Positions 28,710 through 36,275 of a DNA stretch of 64,000 bases are shown here, in pieces. Position numbers and translations under genes: made by a program. Position 1 is the stretch's first letter. Every line of letters begins with the position of its first letter. The DNA lies in NCBI GenBank assembly GCA_047620505.1, contig JBLHKS010000003.1:1-64000 (forward strand), written 5' to 3'. The notes under the pieces are model-generated. The model searched no databases. It saw only the letters and a list, made by a program, of their open reading frames with translations, and had not been told where the DNA came from. Origin of the DNA: JBLHKS01 sp047620505 (lineage in GTDB: Bacteria; Verrucomicrobiota; Verrucomicrobiia; Verrucomicrobiales; DEV007).

Positions 28710-29086
28710 CAATGTTTCTAGATTCAATGGTTTCGCCTGCGGAATCTAATCTCAGGCATCAATCCCGGTTTCAATTGGATTGAGTCTCAGCCGCTGGCCC
28801 GACCAAACCGGGTAAACGGCGCGTGGAGGAGTTGAGACTGAGACCCAGTCTCAATAGCAAGGCCACGAAAACAAGCAAGTGGAAATTGAGATTGAGTCTC
28901 AGTTTCATTTCGCGGGGGCTTGGTTGAGGGCTGGAAAACGGACGCGTGAGCGTGATTTTCCGGACGGTTTTCGGAATGAAATTGCGGTTCGGGCTTTGAG
29001 GAACGGCGCGTGGGGCTTTTGCCGAAAACCTGAACGAAGCGAAACGCGGGTCGGCGGGTGCGGAGACCCTCAACTACGGCTCGTCT
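28710..29086. promoter_or_regulatory. porin operon control region with three TTGAGA/TCTCAA boxes
   Basis: 377 noncoding bases between the porin start and the isomerase stop. Box B (28832-28854) is a perfect inverted repeat TTGAGACTG-5-CAGTCTCAA. Box C (28883-28905) is AAATTGAGA-5-TCTCAGTTT with one mismatch. Box A (28775-28790, TTGGATTGAGTCTCAG) matches one half of C. A further half site, TAATCTCAGG, is at 28747-28756. The spacing and symmetry resemble Fur-type sites (7-1-7) more than a coding pattern. With an iron-reduction-like operon downstream, Fur control is my inference; the regulator itself is not in the window. The rest of the gap holds nothing recognisable. Confidence 0.6.
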
Positions 29087-30217
29087 TCAGTATCGATCGA
29101 TATATTCGGAGGTCGGAAACTGAATCACGACCGCCTGACGATCGATCCAGAGACGGTCTTCAATGAAGGCGTCAACCGCCCAGGTCCGCCACTCGCTTTT
29201 GTGATGTGCCAGGACCTCCGAACGCGCTTCTTCCCAGGTCATCTGCCGCTCGGAAAGGCGCTCGGTAACCTCGACGATGTGCCAGCCCATTTTCGTCAGA
29301 AACGGCTCGCTGAGTTCGTTGGTTTCCAGCTCGAAGACCGGCTCGACGAACTCGGCAGGCATTCGATCGCGCGAAAAATATCCGAGATCGCCGCCGCGCA
29401 TTTTTGAGCGCTCGTCTTCGGACTCATCGGCAAGATCGGCGATTGTCGCGCCCGCTTGGAGCCTGGCGCGAAGCGCGCGAATCGGCGTTTCGACCTGCTT
29501 CACCCGAGCGAGCTGCAGACTGAGCCGGACGATCGGTGGCAGCTCGTCTGTCCAGAATGGAAGAACCGTGCTGAGAAAAATCTGCCGCGCACGAATCGTT
29601 TCCGGCATCACCATTTTATGGCCAAACTTATCGAACCACTCGCGAGCCGTGGTTTCCGCCCCCGTCTCGGAAACCTGAATCACGTAAGTCTTCGCGTAGT
29701 CCTCAAGCCAGTATTGCTGGCGGGCATGCGCGGCCAGCAGCTGCTGAAGCTGCTTTTGAGTCAATTGATGCGTTTTGCATACCTCTTCCAGCTCCTCCCC
29801 AACGAATTGTGATTCGAACTGGGCGATCCTCACATCGATAAAATCCTGCGGCGTTTCGACCGCATAATTGATCTCCTTCTGCTCGATCAGTTTGTCGAAA
29901 ATCATCTTTCGCATGACGAGAAACTGCATCGTTGCCAACGCTTGATCCGAAGTCTCAGAACGCCGTTTTCCCTCACGCGCCAGGTCGAGGTCGACGGCCA
30001 AGTTCAGCTGGGCTTTCGTGATCGGCTGACCGTTGACTGTGCAGGCCCAATTTCGCTCTTCCGCCTCGGCAACATTCGTTTTGCCACCCGGCCTCAGGAA
30101 CTCAGTCCGATCGTAGAGAGGGCCTTTAAAAACGAAAAAATCGAGAATCAGGTAGAGACCGACGATGCCGTAAATCAGCGGCCGCATCGGCAATTTCTCG
30201 ATCTTGTAAATGTCCAT
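29087..30217 (-). CDS. membrane-anchored parvulin-type peptidyl-prolyl isomerase (SurA/PrsA-like)
   Basis: 376 residues. One N-terminal membrane helix (PLIYGIVGLYLILDFFVF) anchors the protein, and the body is periplasmic. A SurA-like helical region (about 60-200, with VNGQPITKAQLNLAVDLDLA) is followed by a parvulin domain (about 205-325: IRARQIFLST, LADESEDERSKMRGGDLGYFSRD, FVEPVFELETNELSEPFLTKMGWHIVEV). It probably assists folding of exported or outer-membrane proteins. The start overlaps the metF stop (TGATG), so the gene is translated with metF although the functions look unrelated. A dispersed palindrome lies in LQQLLAA codons. Confidence 0.88.
   Translation of the reverse strand: MDIYKIEKLPMRPLIYGIVGLYLILDFFVFKGPLYDRTEFLRPGGKTNVAEAEERNWACTVNGQPITKAQLNLAVDLDLAREGKRRSETSDQALATMQFLVMRKMIFDKLIEQKEINYAVETPQDFIDVRIAQFESQFVGEELEEVCKTHQLTQKQLQQLLAAHARQQYWLEDYAKTYVIQVSETGAETTAREWFDKFGHKMVMPETIRARQIFLSTVLPFWTDELPPIVRLSLQLARVKQVETPIRALRARLQAGATIADLADESEDERSKMRGGDLGYFSRDRMPAEFVEPVFELETNELSEPFLTKMGWHIVEVTERLSERQMTWEEARSEVLAHHKSEWRTWAVDAFIEDRLWIDRQAVVIQFPTSEYIDRY
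29736..29745. repeat. AGCAGCTGCT palindrome, copy 21 (12-mer)
   Basis: In the parvulin gene, codons for QQLL. Confidence 0.95.
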
Positions 30218-31122
30218 CAGTCGCTGTTTCGCAGACCGAGGTTGGCGTAAATTTCGCGCGTCGCCAGCGACTTGTTCAGCGTGTAAAAATGGATCCCAGC
30301 AACGTCGTTATCCAAAAGATCGCGGCACTGCTCAGTCGCGTGGTGGATTCCGACTCGCTCGACCGATTTCTCGTCGCCGCCCGCTCGTTTGATCGCTCGA
30401 AGCAACTTCGCTGAGAACTTCGCGCCGGCCGCAAGTTCGGCCATCCGGCTCATCCCTTTGGCGCTCGTGATCGGCATGATCCCAGCTACGATCGGCACGT
30501 TGATTCCGGCCAATTCACAGCGTTCGCGGAAATCGTAGAAGTCGTGGTTATCGAAAAACAGCTGAGTCACGATGTAATCCGCGCCTGCGTCGACCTTCTC
30601 TTTTAGGTGGTCGAGCTCGAGCATTCGGTTAGGCGTATCCGGATGGCCTTCCGGGAATCCTGCGACTCCAATTCCGAAGCCCTTCGCATTCGGATGCTTG
30701 CCGCTGGCGTTGAAATCTTTGATGAACGCAACGAGTCCGGCCGCGTGCTCAAACGCGTCCTGCCCACGATCGTAATTCGGTTTATCGCGAGGCGGATCGC
30801 CGCCGAGAGCGAGAATATTTCCGACGTCAGCCGCGGCGTAGCCCTCGATGATTTCGCGCATCTCGTCCTCGGCGTGACAAACGCAGGTGAGGTGCGGAAT
30901 CGCGCGAAGCGAGGTCTCAGTTTTGATTTTGACGACGAGTTTGTGCGTCAAATCCCGGGTCGAACCGCCCGCGCCGTAGGTCACGCTCACAAACGAAGGC
31001 TGGTAAGCCTCGAGCTCAACAATCGTCGCGAAAAGCGTGTCGAATGCCTCCGGCGTCTTCGGCGGGAAGAATTCAAACGACAGCGTGGGGCGACCTTCTT
31101 TAATTATATCCTGAATGTGCAT
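30217..31122 (-). CDS. metF: 5,10-methylenetetrahydrofolate reductase
   Basis: FAD-dependent enzyme that reduces methylene-THF to methyl-THF for methionine synthesis. 301 residues from the ATG at 31120-31122, normal for bacterial MetF. Signatures are SFEFFPPKT (catalytic Glu), VTYGAGGSTR, LTCVCH, LALGGDPPRD, GVAGFPEGHP, DYIVTQLFFDN and GIMPIT. The C-terminal histidine- and asparagine-containing segment HHATEQCRDLLDNDVAGIHFYTLN is intact. It is the first gene of a two-gene run with the isomerase. No SAM riboswitch could be recognised upstream. It has no dispersed palindrome. Confidence 0.96.
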   Translation of the reverse strand: MHIQDIIKEGRPTLSFEFFPPKTPEAFDTLFATIVELEAYQPSFVSVTYGAGGSTRDLTHKLVVKIKTETSLRAIPHLTCVCHAEDEMREIIEGYAAADVGNILALGGDPPRDKPNYDRGQDAFEHAAGLVAFIKDFNASGKHPNAKGFGIGVAGFPEGHPDTPNRMLELDHLKEKVDAGADYIVTQLFFDNHDFYDFRERCELAGINVPIVAGIMPITSAKGMSRMAELAAGAKFSAKLLRAIKRAGGDEKSVERVGIHHATEQCRDLLDNDVAGIHFYTLNKSLATREIYANLGLRNSD

Positions 31123-31247
31123 CGAGCGATAAAGCAAAGCGTTTACTCAGCAATTTGAGTAGAGGAATTTCCAAGTCACCCGTTTGACAGGCCCTGGCGA
31201 GTCGATAGCGTTTGAGCGCTAGACCATACTTTAAGCCCCTTTCGGGT

Positions 31248-31658
31248 ATGGAATCCAACAACCGCCATTTCAAAACCTCTTGTGGTGATTTTCACTGCGA
31301 GATCAGTTCGCCAGTGCTCCGAATTTTGCAAGTCAATGATCGGGGCGTTGTGTTCGAAACGCGTCAGTCGTTTGAGATCGGCGCGTCGATCAAACTCGGG
31401 TTCCACGTGCGGTTCACCGTCGGCGCATCCGAGGCGAAGGTGGATCCGGCCCGAAACGAATTCATTTCGGGCGAAGGCCTGGTGGTCGATTGCAAGCTCT
31501 GCGCTGCGGAAGACGGCTCTTCGATTCACGAGGTAACTCTGCTATTCAGCTCGATGAGCCCTCGCGATTGCCGCGCCCTTCGTCGCTTCAAACGACTCGA
31601 GGACATCGAGCAGCTGCTGGAGCCGACGCTGGAGACGAAGGACTTCAGTCTGAACTGA
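31248..31658 (+). CDS. small hypothetical protein, possibly PilZ-like
   Basis: 136 residues from the ATG at 31248 (MESNNRHFKTSCGD); a start at 31212 is also open. No signal peptide or membrane helix. The middle reads as short beta strands with RILQVNDRGVVFETRQSFEIGASIKLGFHV, the pattern of PilZ-type beta-barrels, but the RxxxR and DxSxxG c-di-GMP motifs are not convincing (only NDRGV), so I leave the family open. A TTGACA hexamer lies upstream at 31183-31188. The C-terminal IEQLLEP codons contain a dispersed palindrome. It converges with the LamG-like gene. Confidence 0.55.
   Translation: MESNNRHFKTSCGDFHCEISSPVLRILQVNDRGVVFETRQSFEIGASIKLGFHVRFTVGASEAKVDPARNEFISGEGLVVDCKLCAAEDGSSIHEVTLLFSSMSPRDCRALRRFKRLEDIEQLLEPTLETKDFSLN
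31609..31618. repeat. AGCAGCTGCT palindrome, copy 22
   Basis: In the small PilZ-like orphan, codons for EQLL. Confidence 0.95.
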
Positions 31659-31668
31659 GCCGAAGCCG

Positions 31669-32337
31669 CTACTTCGGCTTTTTGACCTCGATTCCGCGGA
31701 TTTCGACGTCGTCCCAGAGGCCGAGATCGTCGAACGATCCCAAGCCGATTTGCCCCCAGACGAACGTTTTGTCGTGGGCAACTTTCTGCGGAGTTTCCAT
31801 GTCATCGAAGTAGACCTCGATCAGCCCATCCGCGACTTTGCGGACGATCTTGACCGTGTGCCATTTTCCATTTTCCCACGGAATCCCAACATCCTCAGTC
31901 TCCGTGATTTTCGTCCGAGGCTCATCGTTGACGATAAAAACCTGGCTCGAATTCGGATCCGGCACTTCGCCCAGATGAACGTAATAAAAATGCGCAGGAT
32001 CCTGGTAACCGAAGAACAGGCACATATCGCGATGCCCGCGAGTCGTCTGAAGCGTTTGAACTTTCGCGGTTAAAACAAAATCGCCCACGATCTTCTCGTT
32101 CAGCAGAGAAATGCTGTGCGGACTGCGATGAGGAGGCTGGTAATCGCTCTTGCCGTGCAGATGATAAACCTTGTTGCCGTCGATATCATCGACCGTCCAT
32201 TTCTTAGCATCGGTCGGCGTCCATTCCGCAGCGCCGTCCTCAAAATCTTCGCTGTGAACGATCGGCAATTCTTTATCGTCCGCGACAGCAGCCGCTGAGG
32301 CGAGAGCCAGGCTGAAAACCAGAAATTTCTTCATCAT
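31669..32337 (-). CDS. secreted LamG/DUF1080-like beta-sandwich protein
   Basis: About 222 residues with signal peptide (KKFLVFSLALASAAAVA). The start is one of two adjacent ATGs (32332-32337); an in-frame GTG lies just before. The sequence SEDFEDGAAEWTPTDAKKWTVDDIDGN, HRDMCLFFGYQDPAHFYYVHLG, GKWHTVKIVRKVADGLIEVYFDD and GLGSFDDLGLWDDVEIRG is the classic concanavalin-like fold of DUF1080 and related carbohydrate-binding or hydrolytic domains, common in Verrucomicrobiota and Planctomycetes. It probably binds or trims polysaccharide outside the inner membrane. The catalytic residues of 3-keto-glucoside hydrolases cannot be identified. Confidence 0.75.
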   Translation of the reverse strand: MMKKFLVFSLALASAAAVADDKELPIVHSEDFEDGAAEWTPTDAKKWTVDDIDGNKVYHLHGKSDYQPPHRSPHSISLLNEKIVGDFVLTAKVQTLQTTRGHRDMCLFFGYQDPAHFYYVHLGEVPDPNSSQVFIVNDEPRTKITETEDVGIPWENGKWHTVKIVRKVADGLIEVYFDDMETPQKVAHDKTFVWGQIGLGSFDDLGLWDDVEIRGIEVKKPK

Positions 32338-32402
32338 CACCGACGCTACGGACCGCTTTCGCCGATTGCCAGCACGAATTTTTAAAGCATCTTATCGGCA
32401 TC

Positions 32403-32735
32403 ATGAAAACCCTCTTATCTTCTATCGTCATCGCCGCCTTCGGCTTGACCGCTTTTCCAATCGCCAACGCTGAGAAGCCCGAAATCGTCGCTCTCTCCAA
32501 GGGCGAAATCGCCAAGATCAAAGGCAAAATCCAATTCGTCGACAGCTTCCCGGATTACAAAGTCCAAGTCGTCGATTCGTTTCCGGACTTAAAAGTAAAA
32601 GTCGTGACCAGCTTTCCGGATGACGCAGGCGAATGGCAGATCGTCGACAGCTTCCCGGATTACAAAATCCAGATCGTCAGCAGCTTCGGTGATTTCAAAA
32701 TCAAGTACGTCGATTCGTTTCCAGGGCTGCCCTGA
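32403..32735 (+). CDS. secreted repeat protein, possible 7(1) septoil knot domain
   Basis: 110 residues: signal peptide (about 1-23), a short linker, then six tandem units of about 11 residues with the core VDSFPD (VDSFPDYKVQ, VDSFPDLKVK, VTSFPDDAGEWQ, VDSFPDYKIQ, VSSFGDFKIK, VDSFPGLP). The repeat continues on the DNA as degenerate 33-base units. From memory this pattern matches proteins annotated as 7(1) septoil knot domain proteins, small chains folding into a seven-crossing torus knot. I cannot verify the match here. Function is unknown in that family. It starts 62 bases from the divergent LamG gene and ends 83 bases before the isomerase gene. The start follows a T/A-rich patch that may be its promoter. 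Confidence 0.65.
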   Translation: MKTLLSSIVIAAFGLTAFPIANAEKPEIVALSKGEIAKIKGKIQFVDSFPDYKVQVVDSFPDLKVKVVTSFPDDAGEWQIVDSFPDYKIQIVSSFGDFKIKYVDSFPGLP

Positions 32736-32818
32736 ATCCTCTTTTGAAGTGGCGCGAAACTCAAGCCGCTCGATGGCGACCTTGACGCGGCCCGCGATCC
32801 AGCCCAAGTCCACACATC

Positions 32819-33703
32819 ATGCCCAAACTCGCCGCCTTCCCCAAACTCTACATGCAGGAACTCGTCAAAACCGGCGAGCTCAGCCTTGCCGAATGGATCG
32901 GCATGGCGGCGGAGCTCGACCTCGATGGGTTGGAATGGTACGCGGGGTTTATCGAGATGCAGGACCGCAAAAACTGGCCGTCCATTCGCGCCAAAGTCGA
33001 AGAATACGGCCTCTGCGTGCCGATGATGTGTTGCTCGCCGGACTTCACCCATCCGGATCCCGAATTCCGGGCCGAGCAGATTGAGAAGGAAAAATATTGG
33101 ATCGAAATGACCGCTGCGATGGGCGGCCAATTCTGCCGAGTTCTTTCCGGACAGCGGCGGCCCGAGCTAAGCCGCGAAGAGGGCGTCCGGCTCGCAGCCG
33201 AGTGCATCGACGCTTGCGCGCCATTCGCGGCGGAGCGCGGCATCACGCTGATCATCGAAAATCACTACAAAGACGATTTCTGGGAATACCCGGAATTTGC
33301 TCAGATGATGGACGTCTTCTGCGAGCTCGTAGATGCCGTGAAAGCCCCTAACTTTGGAGTCAACTACGACCCCAGCAACACGATCCTCGCCGGCGAAAAC
33401 CCACAGCAGCTGCTGGAGCGAGTTTCGGATCGCGTCGTGACGATGCACGCCAGCGACCGGTATCTGACGGAGGGCACGATCGAGGATCTGCGCGCTGAAG
33501 AAGGCGGTGTCGAGGGCTACGCCAAGCGCCTCAGCCACGGAGAAGTCGGCAAGGGCTTGAACGATTATGATGCGATTTTCGGCGAGCTGAGACGAGTTGG
33601 TTTCGACAGCTGGATCAGCATCGAGGACGGCGTCGATGGCATGGATCAACTCGCTCGCAGTGCGGGATTCTTGCGAAGGAAGATGGAGGAATTCTGGGGG
33701 TGA
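32819..33703 (+). CDS. sugar phosphate isomerase/epimerase-like TIM barrel
   Basis: 294 residues of the xylose-isomerase-like (AP endonuclease 2) superfamily, no signal peptide. Conserved pieces are MAAELDLDGLEWYAGF, IIENHYKDDFW (metal-binding Glu), NFGVNYDPSNTILAGENP, VVTMHASDRY (His/Asp), HGEVGKGLNDYDAIFGEL and WISIEDGVDG (Glu). The metal-site pattern Glu-Asp-His-Glu looks complete, so an active divalent-metal isomerase or epimerase is likely. The substrate is unknown; neighbours do not form a pathway. A dispersed palindrome lies in PQQLLER codons. Confidence 0.82.
   Translation: MPKLAAFPKLYMQELVKTGELSLAEWIGMAAELDLDGLEWYAGFIEMQDRKNWPSIRAKVEEYGLCVPMMCCSPDFTHPDPEFRAEQIEKEKYWIEMTAAMGGQFCRVLSGQRRPELSREEGVRLAAECIDACAPFAAERGITLIIENHYKDDFWEYPEFAQMMDVFCELVDAVKAPNFGVNYDPSNTILAGENPQQLLERVSDRVVTMHASDRYLTEGTIEDLRAEEGGVEGYAKRLSHGEVGKGLNDYDAIFGELRRVGFDSWISIEDGVDGMDQLARSAGFLRRKMEEFWG
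33405..33414. repeat. AGCAGCTGCT palindrome, copy 23 (12-mer)
   Basis: In the isomerase-like gene, codons for QQLL. Confidence 0.95.
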
Positions 33704-33748
33704 TCGCGGATGGGTTCGATCTCGGGATCTTGCGAATTGGACAGATCG

Positions 33749-34156
33749 ATGAGCGAATGGGACAGAACTGAAGAATGGGAAGTCCAGCGCATATTTCACG
33801 GGCGTTCGCGCCTGACTGTGTTGATTCGCGCGGAAGCACGCGCTTCAGATATTGCTTCGATTCGGCGCATCGTTCCGGAGCTGAGATGTCTAAGGCCGTC
33901 TGAAATTTCCAGCCGGATAGACGCATCTGGAAAAATTGAGATTGGAGCAATGGAAGGTCGAGAGGCACGCCGATTGGAGGAGCAATTCACTGAAGCCGGC
34001 ATTGCCATAAAGCGAACTGACACTTCGAGCGTGTCGTTCGTCCCTGTAAATCGAACGCGGAATTCTGCTTTGCTGATTGAAGATCCAGACGAGGCAAATC
34101 GCGTTGCCAAAGAAATGATCGCAGAAGGAATTCCTGTGGTTGATGTCGAAGCTTAG
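33749..34156 (+). CDS. hypothetical protein
   Basis: 135 residues from the ATG at 33749 (MSEWDRTEEWEVQRIF); a start at 33710 adds 13. Not recognised. It reads as a small alpha/beta protein: VLIRAEARASDIASIRRIVPEL, KIEIGAMEGREARRLEEQFTEAGI and NSALLIEDPDEANRVAKEMIAEGIPVVD suggest two babba-type units, perhaps a regulatory or ligand-binding fold. It follows the isomerase-like gene by 45 bases and converges with the SDR gene. Lower GC than its neighbours in places, with several ATT/GAA codons. Confidence 0.55.
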   Translation: MSEWDRTEEWEVQRIFHGRSRLTVLIRAEARASDIASIRRIVPELRCLRPSEISSRIDASGKIEIGAMEGREARRLEEQFTEAGIAIKRTDTSSVSFVPVNRTRNSALLIEDPDEANRVAKEMIAEGIPVVDVEA

Positions 34157-34177
34157 CTTTCTAGAGAGCTATCAAAT

Positions 34178-34888
34178 TCAGAGATTCCACCCACCGCCTA
34201 TGACGAGATTCGAGCCAGTGAGGTAGGCCGTCGAATGGACGGCGAGGAATTCAAGCGCTGCTGAAATGTCGTCGAATTTGCCAAACCGCCCGGCTGGGAC
34301 GGCGGCCTCCGAATCCAGACCGACGCTCGTTTCAAGCAGGCCTGGCGAGATCATGTTTACCGCGACGCCGTGTTCCGCTTCGGCCTTCGCGATGGACCGA
34401 GTCAGAATCCAGACGCCGGTTTTGCCGATGTGATAGGCCGGCGATTTCGTCCGCGCCCCAGGATGATCGCAGACACCGTCGCCGATGTTGATGATCCGGC
34501 CTTTCGCCTGGCGCAGCATCGGAAGAAGTGCGCGAGTCGTGAAATAAACGGCAGTAGCAGTCGAGTTCAGCTCGGTAAACCAATCGTCTTCGGTTTGATC
34601 GTAGAAATCCTGGGCGAGGTAGACGCCGGCGTTGTTGACGAGCAGATCCAAACTGGAAAACTCAGCCTCAAACTCGGTGCGCACCTTCTGAACCTCGGCC
34701 TCCCGACCAAGATTGGCTTGAAGCAGGAAAGCGCGCTGGCCATTGGATTCGATCCGCTCGCAAACTCGCTCAGCGGCCTCTCGGCTGGAGTGAAAATGGA
34801 CGCCGACATCGAATCCCAGTTCGCTCAATCGAACGGCGATCTCCGCGCCAAGCCCGCTGCCTGCGCCAGTTACGAGAGCCGTTTTCAT
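34178..34888 (-). CDS. short-chain dehydrogenase, possible dihydromonapterin/pteridine reductase
   Basis: 236-residue classical SDR. Cofactor motif TGAGSGLG (7-14), NNAGV, and the catalytic pair YHIGK, with ISPGLLETS following. The start overlaps the stop of the dihydropteroate-synthase-like gene (ATGA), so they are coupled. FolM/PTR1-type SDRs reduce pterins and are often next to folate genes, which makes pteridine reductase the best guess. Serine of the SDR triad is not obvious: the position before YHIGK is INIGDGVCDHPGART, with Asp rather than Ser, as in FolM/PTR1. That favours the pterin role. Confidence 0.78.
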   Translation of the reverse strand: MKTALVTGAGSGLGAEIAVRLSELGFDVGVHFHSSREAAERVCERIESNGQRAFLLQANLGREAEVQKVRTEFEAEFSSLDLLVNNAGVYLAQDFYDQTEDDWFTELNSTATAVYFTTRALLPMLRQAKGRIINIGDGVCDHPGARTKSPAYHIGKTGVWILTRSIAKAEAEHGVAVNMISPGLLETSVGLDSEAAVPAGRFGKFDDISAALEFLAVHSTAYLTGSNLVIGGGWNL

Positions 34889-35775
34889 GATTCAAATGCG
34901 GCCATCGTCTGGAGGACTCCACGAACGCGGCTGACTTCGTGGGTTCGGATCAAATCCGTGTGGCCGAGCGCGGCGAGCACCGCGAAAAACGGCTCGGCGC
35001 AGCGGACTTCGTCTTCGAAAAACTCGAACGCGTGCGGCAGGGCCTGACAGATTGGCCAACCGAGTTTGCACAGCGGGAAACTCGTCAGGAAAGTCTTCAT
35101 TTGGTAGCGAACGCGCTCGGCGGAGTCCTGAAGATTCCGATAGTAAAACCCGAGGCCCGGGTCGAGCCAGATCCGGCTCACGCCAGCAGCTGCTGCGAGT
35201 TCGGCTTCGCGCGCGAAGTAGTCGTGGAGCACGGAAGCGTGGTCGTCGGTCACGGCGAAATCGTCGACATCGCGGACGTTTCGGCCTTTCACGAAGCAGA
35301 TGACCACGCCCGCATCGCGCTCGGCGGCGAGTTTGTAGAACGACTCGGTTTCCTGGGCGCTTGTCAGGTTGAGAATCGCCGCGCCGGCGTCGAGGCAGGC
35401 TTCGGCGACGCTGAGGTCGTAAGTTTCCGCGGAGACGATCCCGCCCGAACCAGCGAGCGCCTCGATGATCGGCAGCAGCGCGGATTTCTGACCATCGGCG
35501 TCAACCCGATCCGCGTCGAGAACCGTCGACTCCGCGCCGAGATCGACAATCGCCGCCCCGTCCGCGAAAAGCCGTTTCCCGCGTCTGATCGCCGCTTCGG
35601 TCGACAGCGAAACGCTCTCGCGATACCACGAATCGGCCGACCGGTTGACCACGCCCATCAGCGCCGTTTGCGGGTGGTGATCGAAGCGAACGCCGCGGAG
35701 TTCAAACCGCGTTGGCGGCTTGAGATCAGCTCCGTGGGTTTCCCAGATTCGGGCAAGTGAGGCGAGGTCGAGCAT
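34885..35775 (-). CDS. folP: dihydropteroate synthase-like protein
   Basis: 296 residues. The DHPS pattern is recognisable but divergent: LMGVVNRSADSWYRES replaces the usual MGIxNVTPDSF, DLGAEST replaces DIGGEST, VSAETYD replaces VDTYK, and IWLDPGLGFYY matches the DPGxGF loop, with THEVSRVRGVLQ in place of the C-terminal HDV. Substitutions at the diphosphate loop and in AETYD make the normal reaction (pterin diphosphate plus p-aminobenzoate) likely but not certain. It is coupled to an SDR of the FolM type. No folK or folE gene is present nearby. A dispersed palindrome lies in the Ala-Ala-Ala-Ala codons before GVSRI. Confidence 0.72.
   Translation of the reverse strand: MLDLASLARIWETHGADLKPPTRFELRGVRFDHHPQTALMGVVNRSADSWYRESVSLSTEAAIRRGKRLFADGAAIVDLGAESTVLDADRVDADGQKSALLPIIEALAGSGGIVSAETYDLSVAEACLDAGAAILNLTSAQETESFYKLAAERDAGVVICFVKGRNVRDVDDFAVTDDHASVLHDYFAREAELAAAAGVSRIWLDPGLGFYYRNLQDSAERVRYQMKTFLTSFPLCKLGWPICQALPHAFEFFEDEVRCAEPFFAVLAALGHTDLIRTHEVSRVRGVLQTMAAFES
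35185..35194. repeat. AGCAGCTGCT palindrome, copy 24 (12-mer)
   Basis: In the DHPS-like gene, Ala phase, minus strand. Confidence 0.95.
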
Positions 35776-35857
35776 CGTTCAGTCGAGCCCTACCATGGCC
35801 AGAATTCCACTCGAACCAAACGAATCTTCAGTGGATGGATTCAAGCCGCGTCTGACT
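35776..35857. other. short intergenic stretch, no feature seen
   Basis: 82 bases upstream of the DHPS-like gene and downstream of the truncated ORF. Its promoter should lie in or near it, but I could not assign -10 or -35 boxes. Confidence 0.3.
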
Positions 35858-36136
35858 TTATAACTCGCGAATCGAAATCGAATCGTTCACGGCCAACGCT
35901 GAATCGAGGAAGATCTTGAACGCTTTCGCGGCGGTGTCGGGGTCAACGAGGCGATCCACGAAATAGATCCAATCATCCTCGATCCGATAATTGTAGATCT
36001 CCAACATCTCGGGGCGTGAAATTGGGCTGGGCAGGCGGTTAAATAGACTCGCAAGGCTATCGCCCGATGGTGGTGAGCAGTCGATTCTGTATTCTTTTTC
36101 TATGAGTTTAGTGAGTTCGTATTCTTTCGTCGAATG
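35858..36136 (-). pseudogene. N-terminally truncated ORF beside the group II intron tail
   Basis: A 92-codon open frame ends at TAA (35858-35860) and opens after a TGA at 36137-36139 without a usable upstream start. The only ATG is about 40 codons in. The peptide is protein-like (KEYRIDCSPPSGDSLASLF, EMLEIYNYRIEDDWIYFVDRL, AAKAFKIFLDSALAVND) and not of a family I know. Its 5' end is lost exactly where the intron-derived sequence begins, so an insertion or deletion removed the start of the gene. Small immunity-like proteins have similar composition, but that is a guess. Confidence 0.5.
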
Positions 36137-36261
36137 TCAGAATCAGCCTAACCCTGATCGAAGAATCGTCAGAACAAGCCATGACTGATGGGAACCGCCC
36201 GGTGCGGACCCGCATGCCGGGTGGTGTGGGGGAGCGGGTTCAAACCCCGTTCCTACCCGAT
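36137..36261 (+). ncRNA. group II intron 3' end (domains V-VI), intron otherwise deleted
   Basis: Bases 36194-36225 fold as domain V: ACC/GGU and GCCCGG/CCGGGU stems, a two-base UG bulge and the UGCG-GACC-CGCA top. Bases 36228-36258 fold as domain VI: GGG/CCC base, then GGAGCGGG pairing with CCCGUUCC, leaving U254 and A255 (36254-36255) bulged. A36255 is seven bases from the 3' end CCCGAT at 36261, the expected branch-point distance, and the intron ends in AY. The family text ggaaccgcc...ggtggtgtggg is typical of bacterial group II introns. No reverse transcriptase and no domains I-IV are present, so the element is dead by itself. Confidence 0.85.
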
Positions 36262-36275
36262 CCGTTTATCTCTTC
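36262..36275. other. 3' exon junction after the intron end
   Basis: The intron boundary at 36261/36262 lies 14 bases before the stop codon of the toxin gene (36276-36278). The stretch reads CCGTTTATCTCTTC and gives the likely 3' exon of the original insertion site. Confidence 0.4.

Noticed and set aside
36183..36262. Possible tRNA, because of GGGTTCAAACCCC
   Set aside because: No acceptor stem or anticodon arm can be paired; the same bases fold fully as group II intron domains V and VI.
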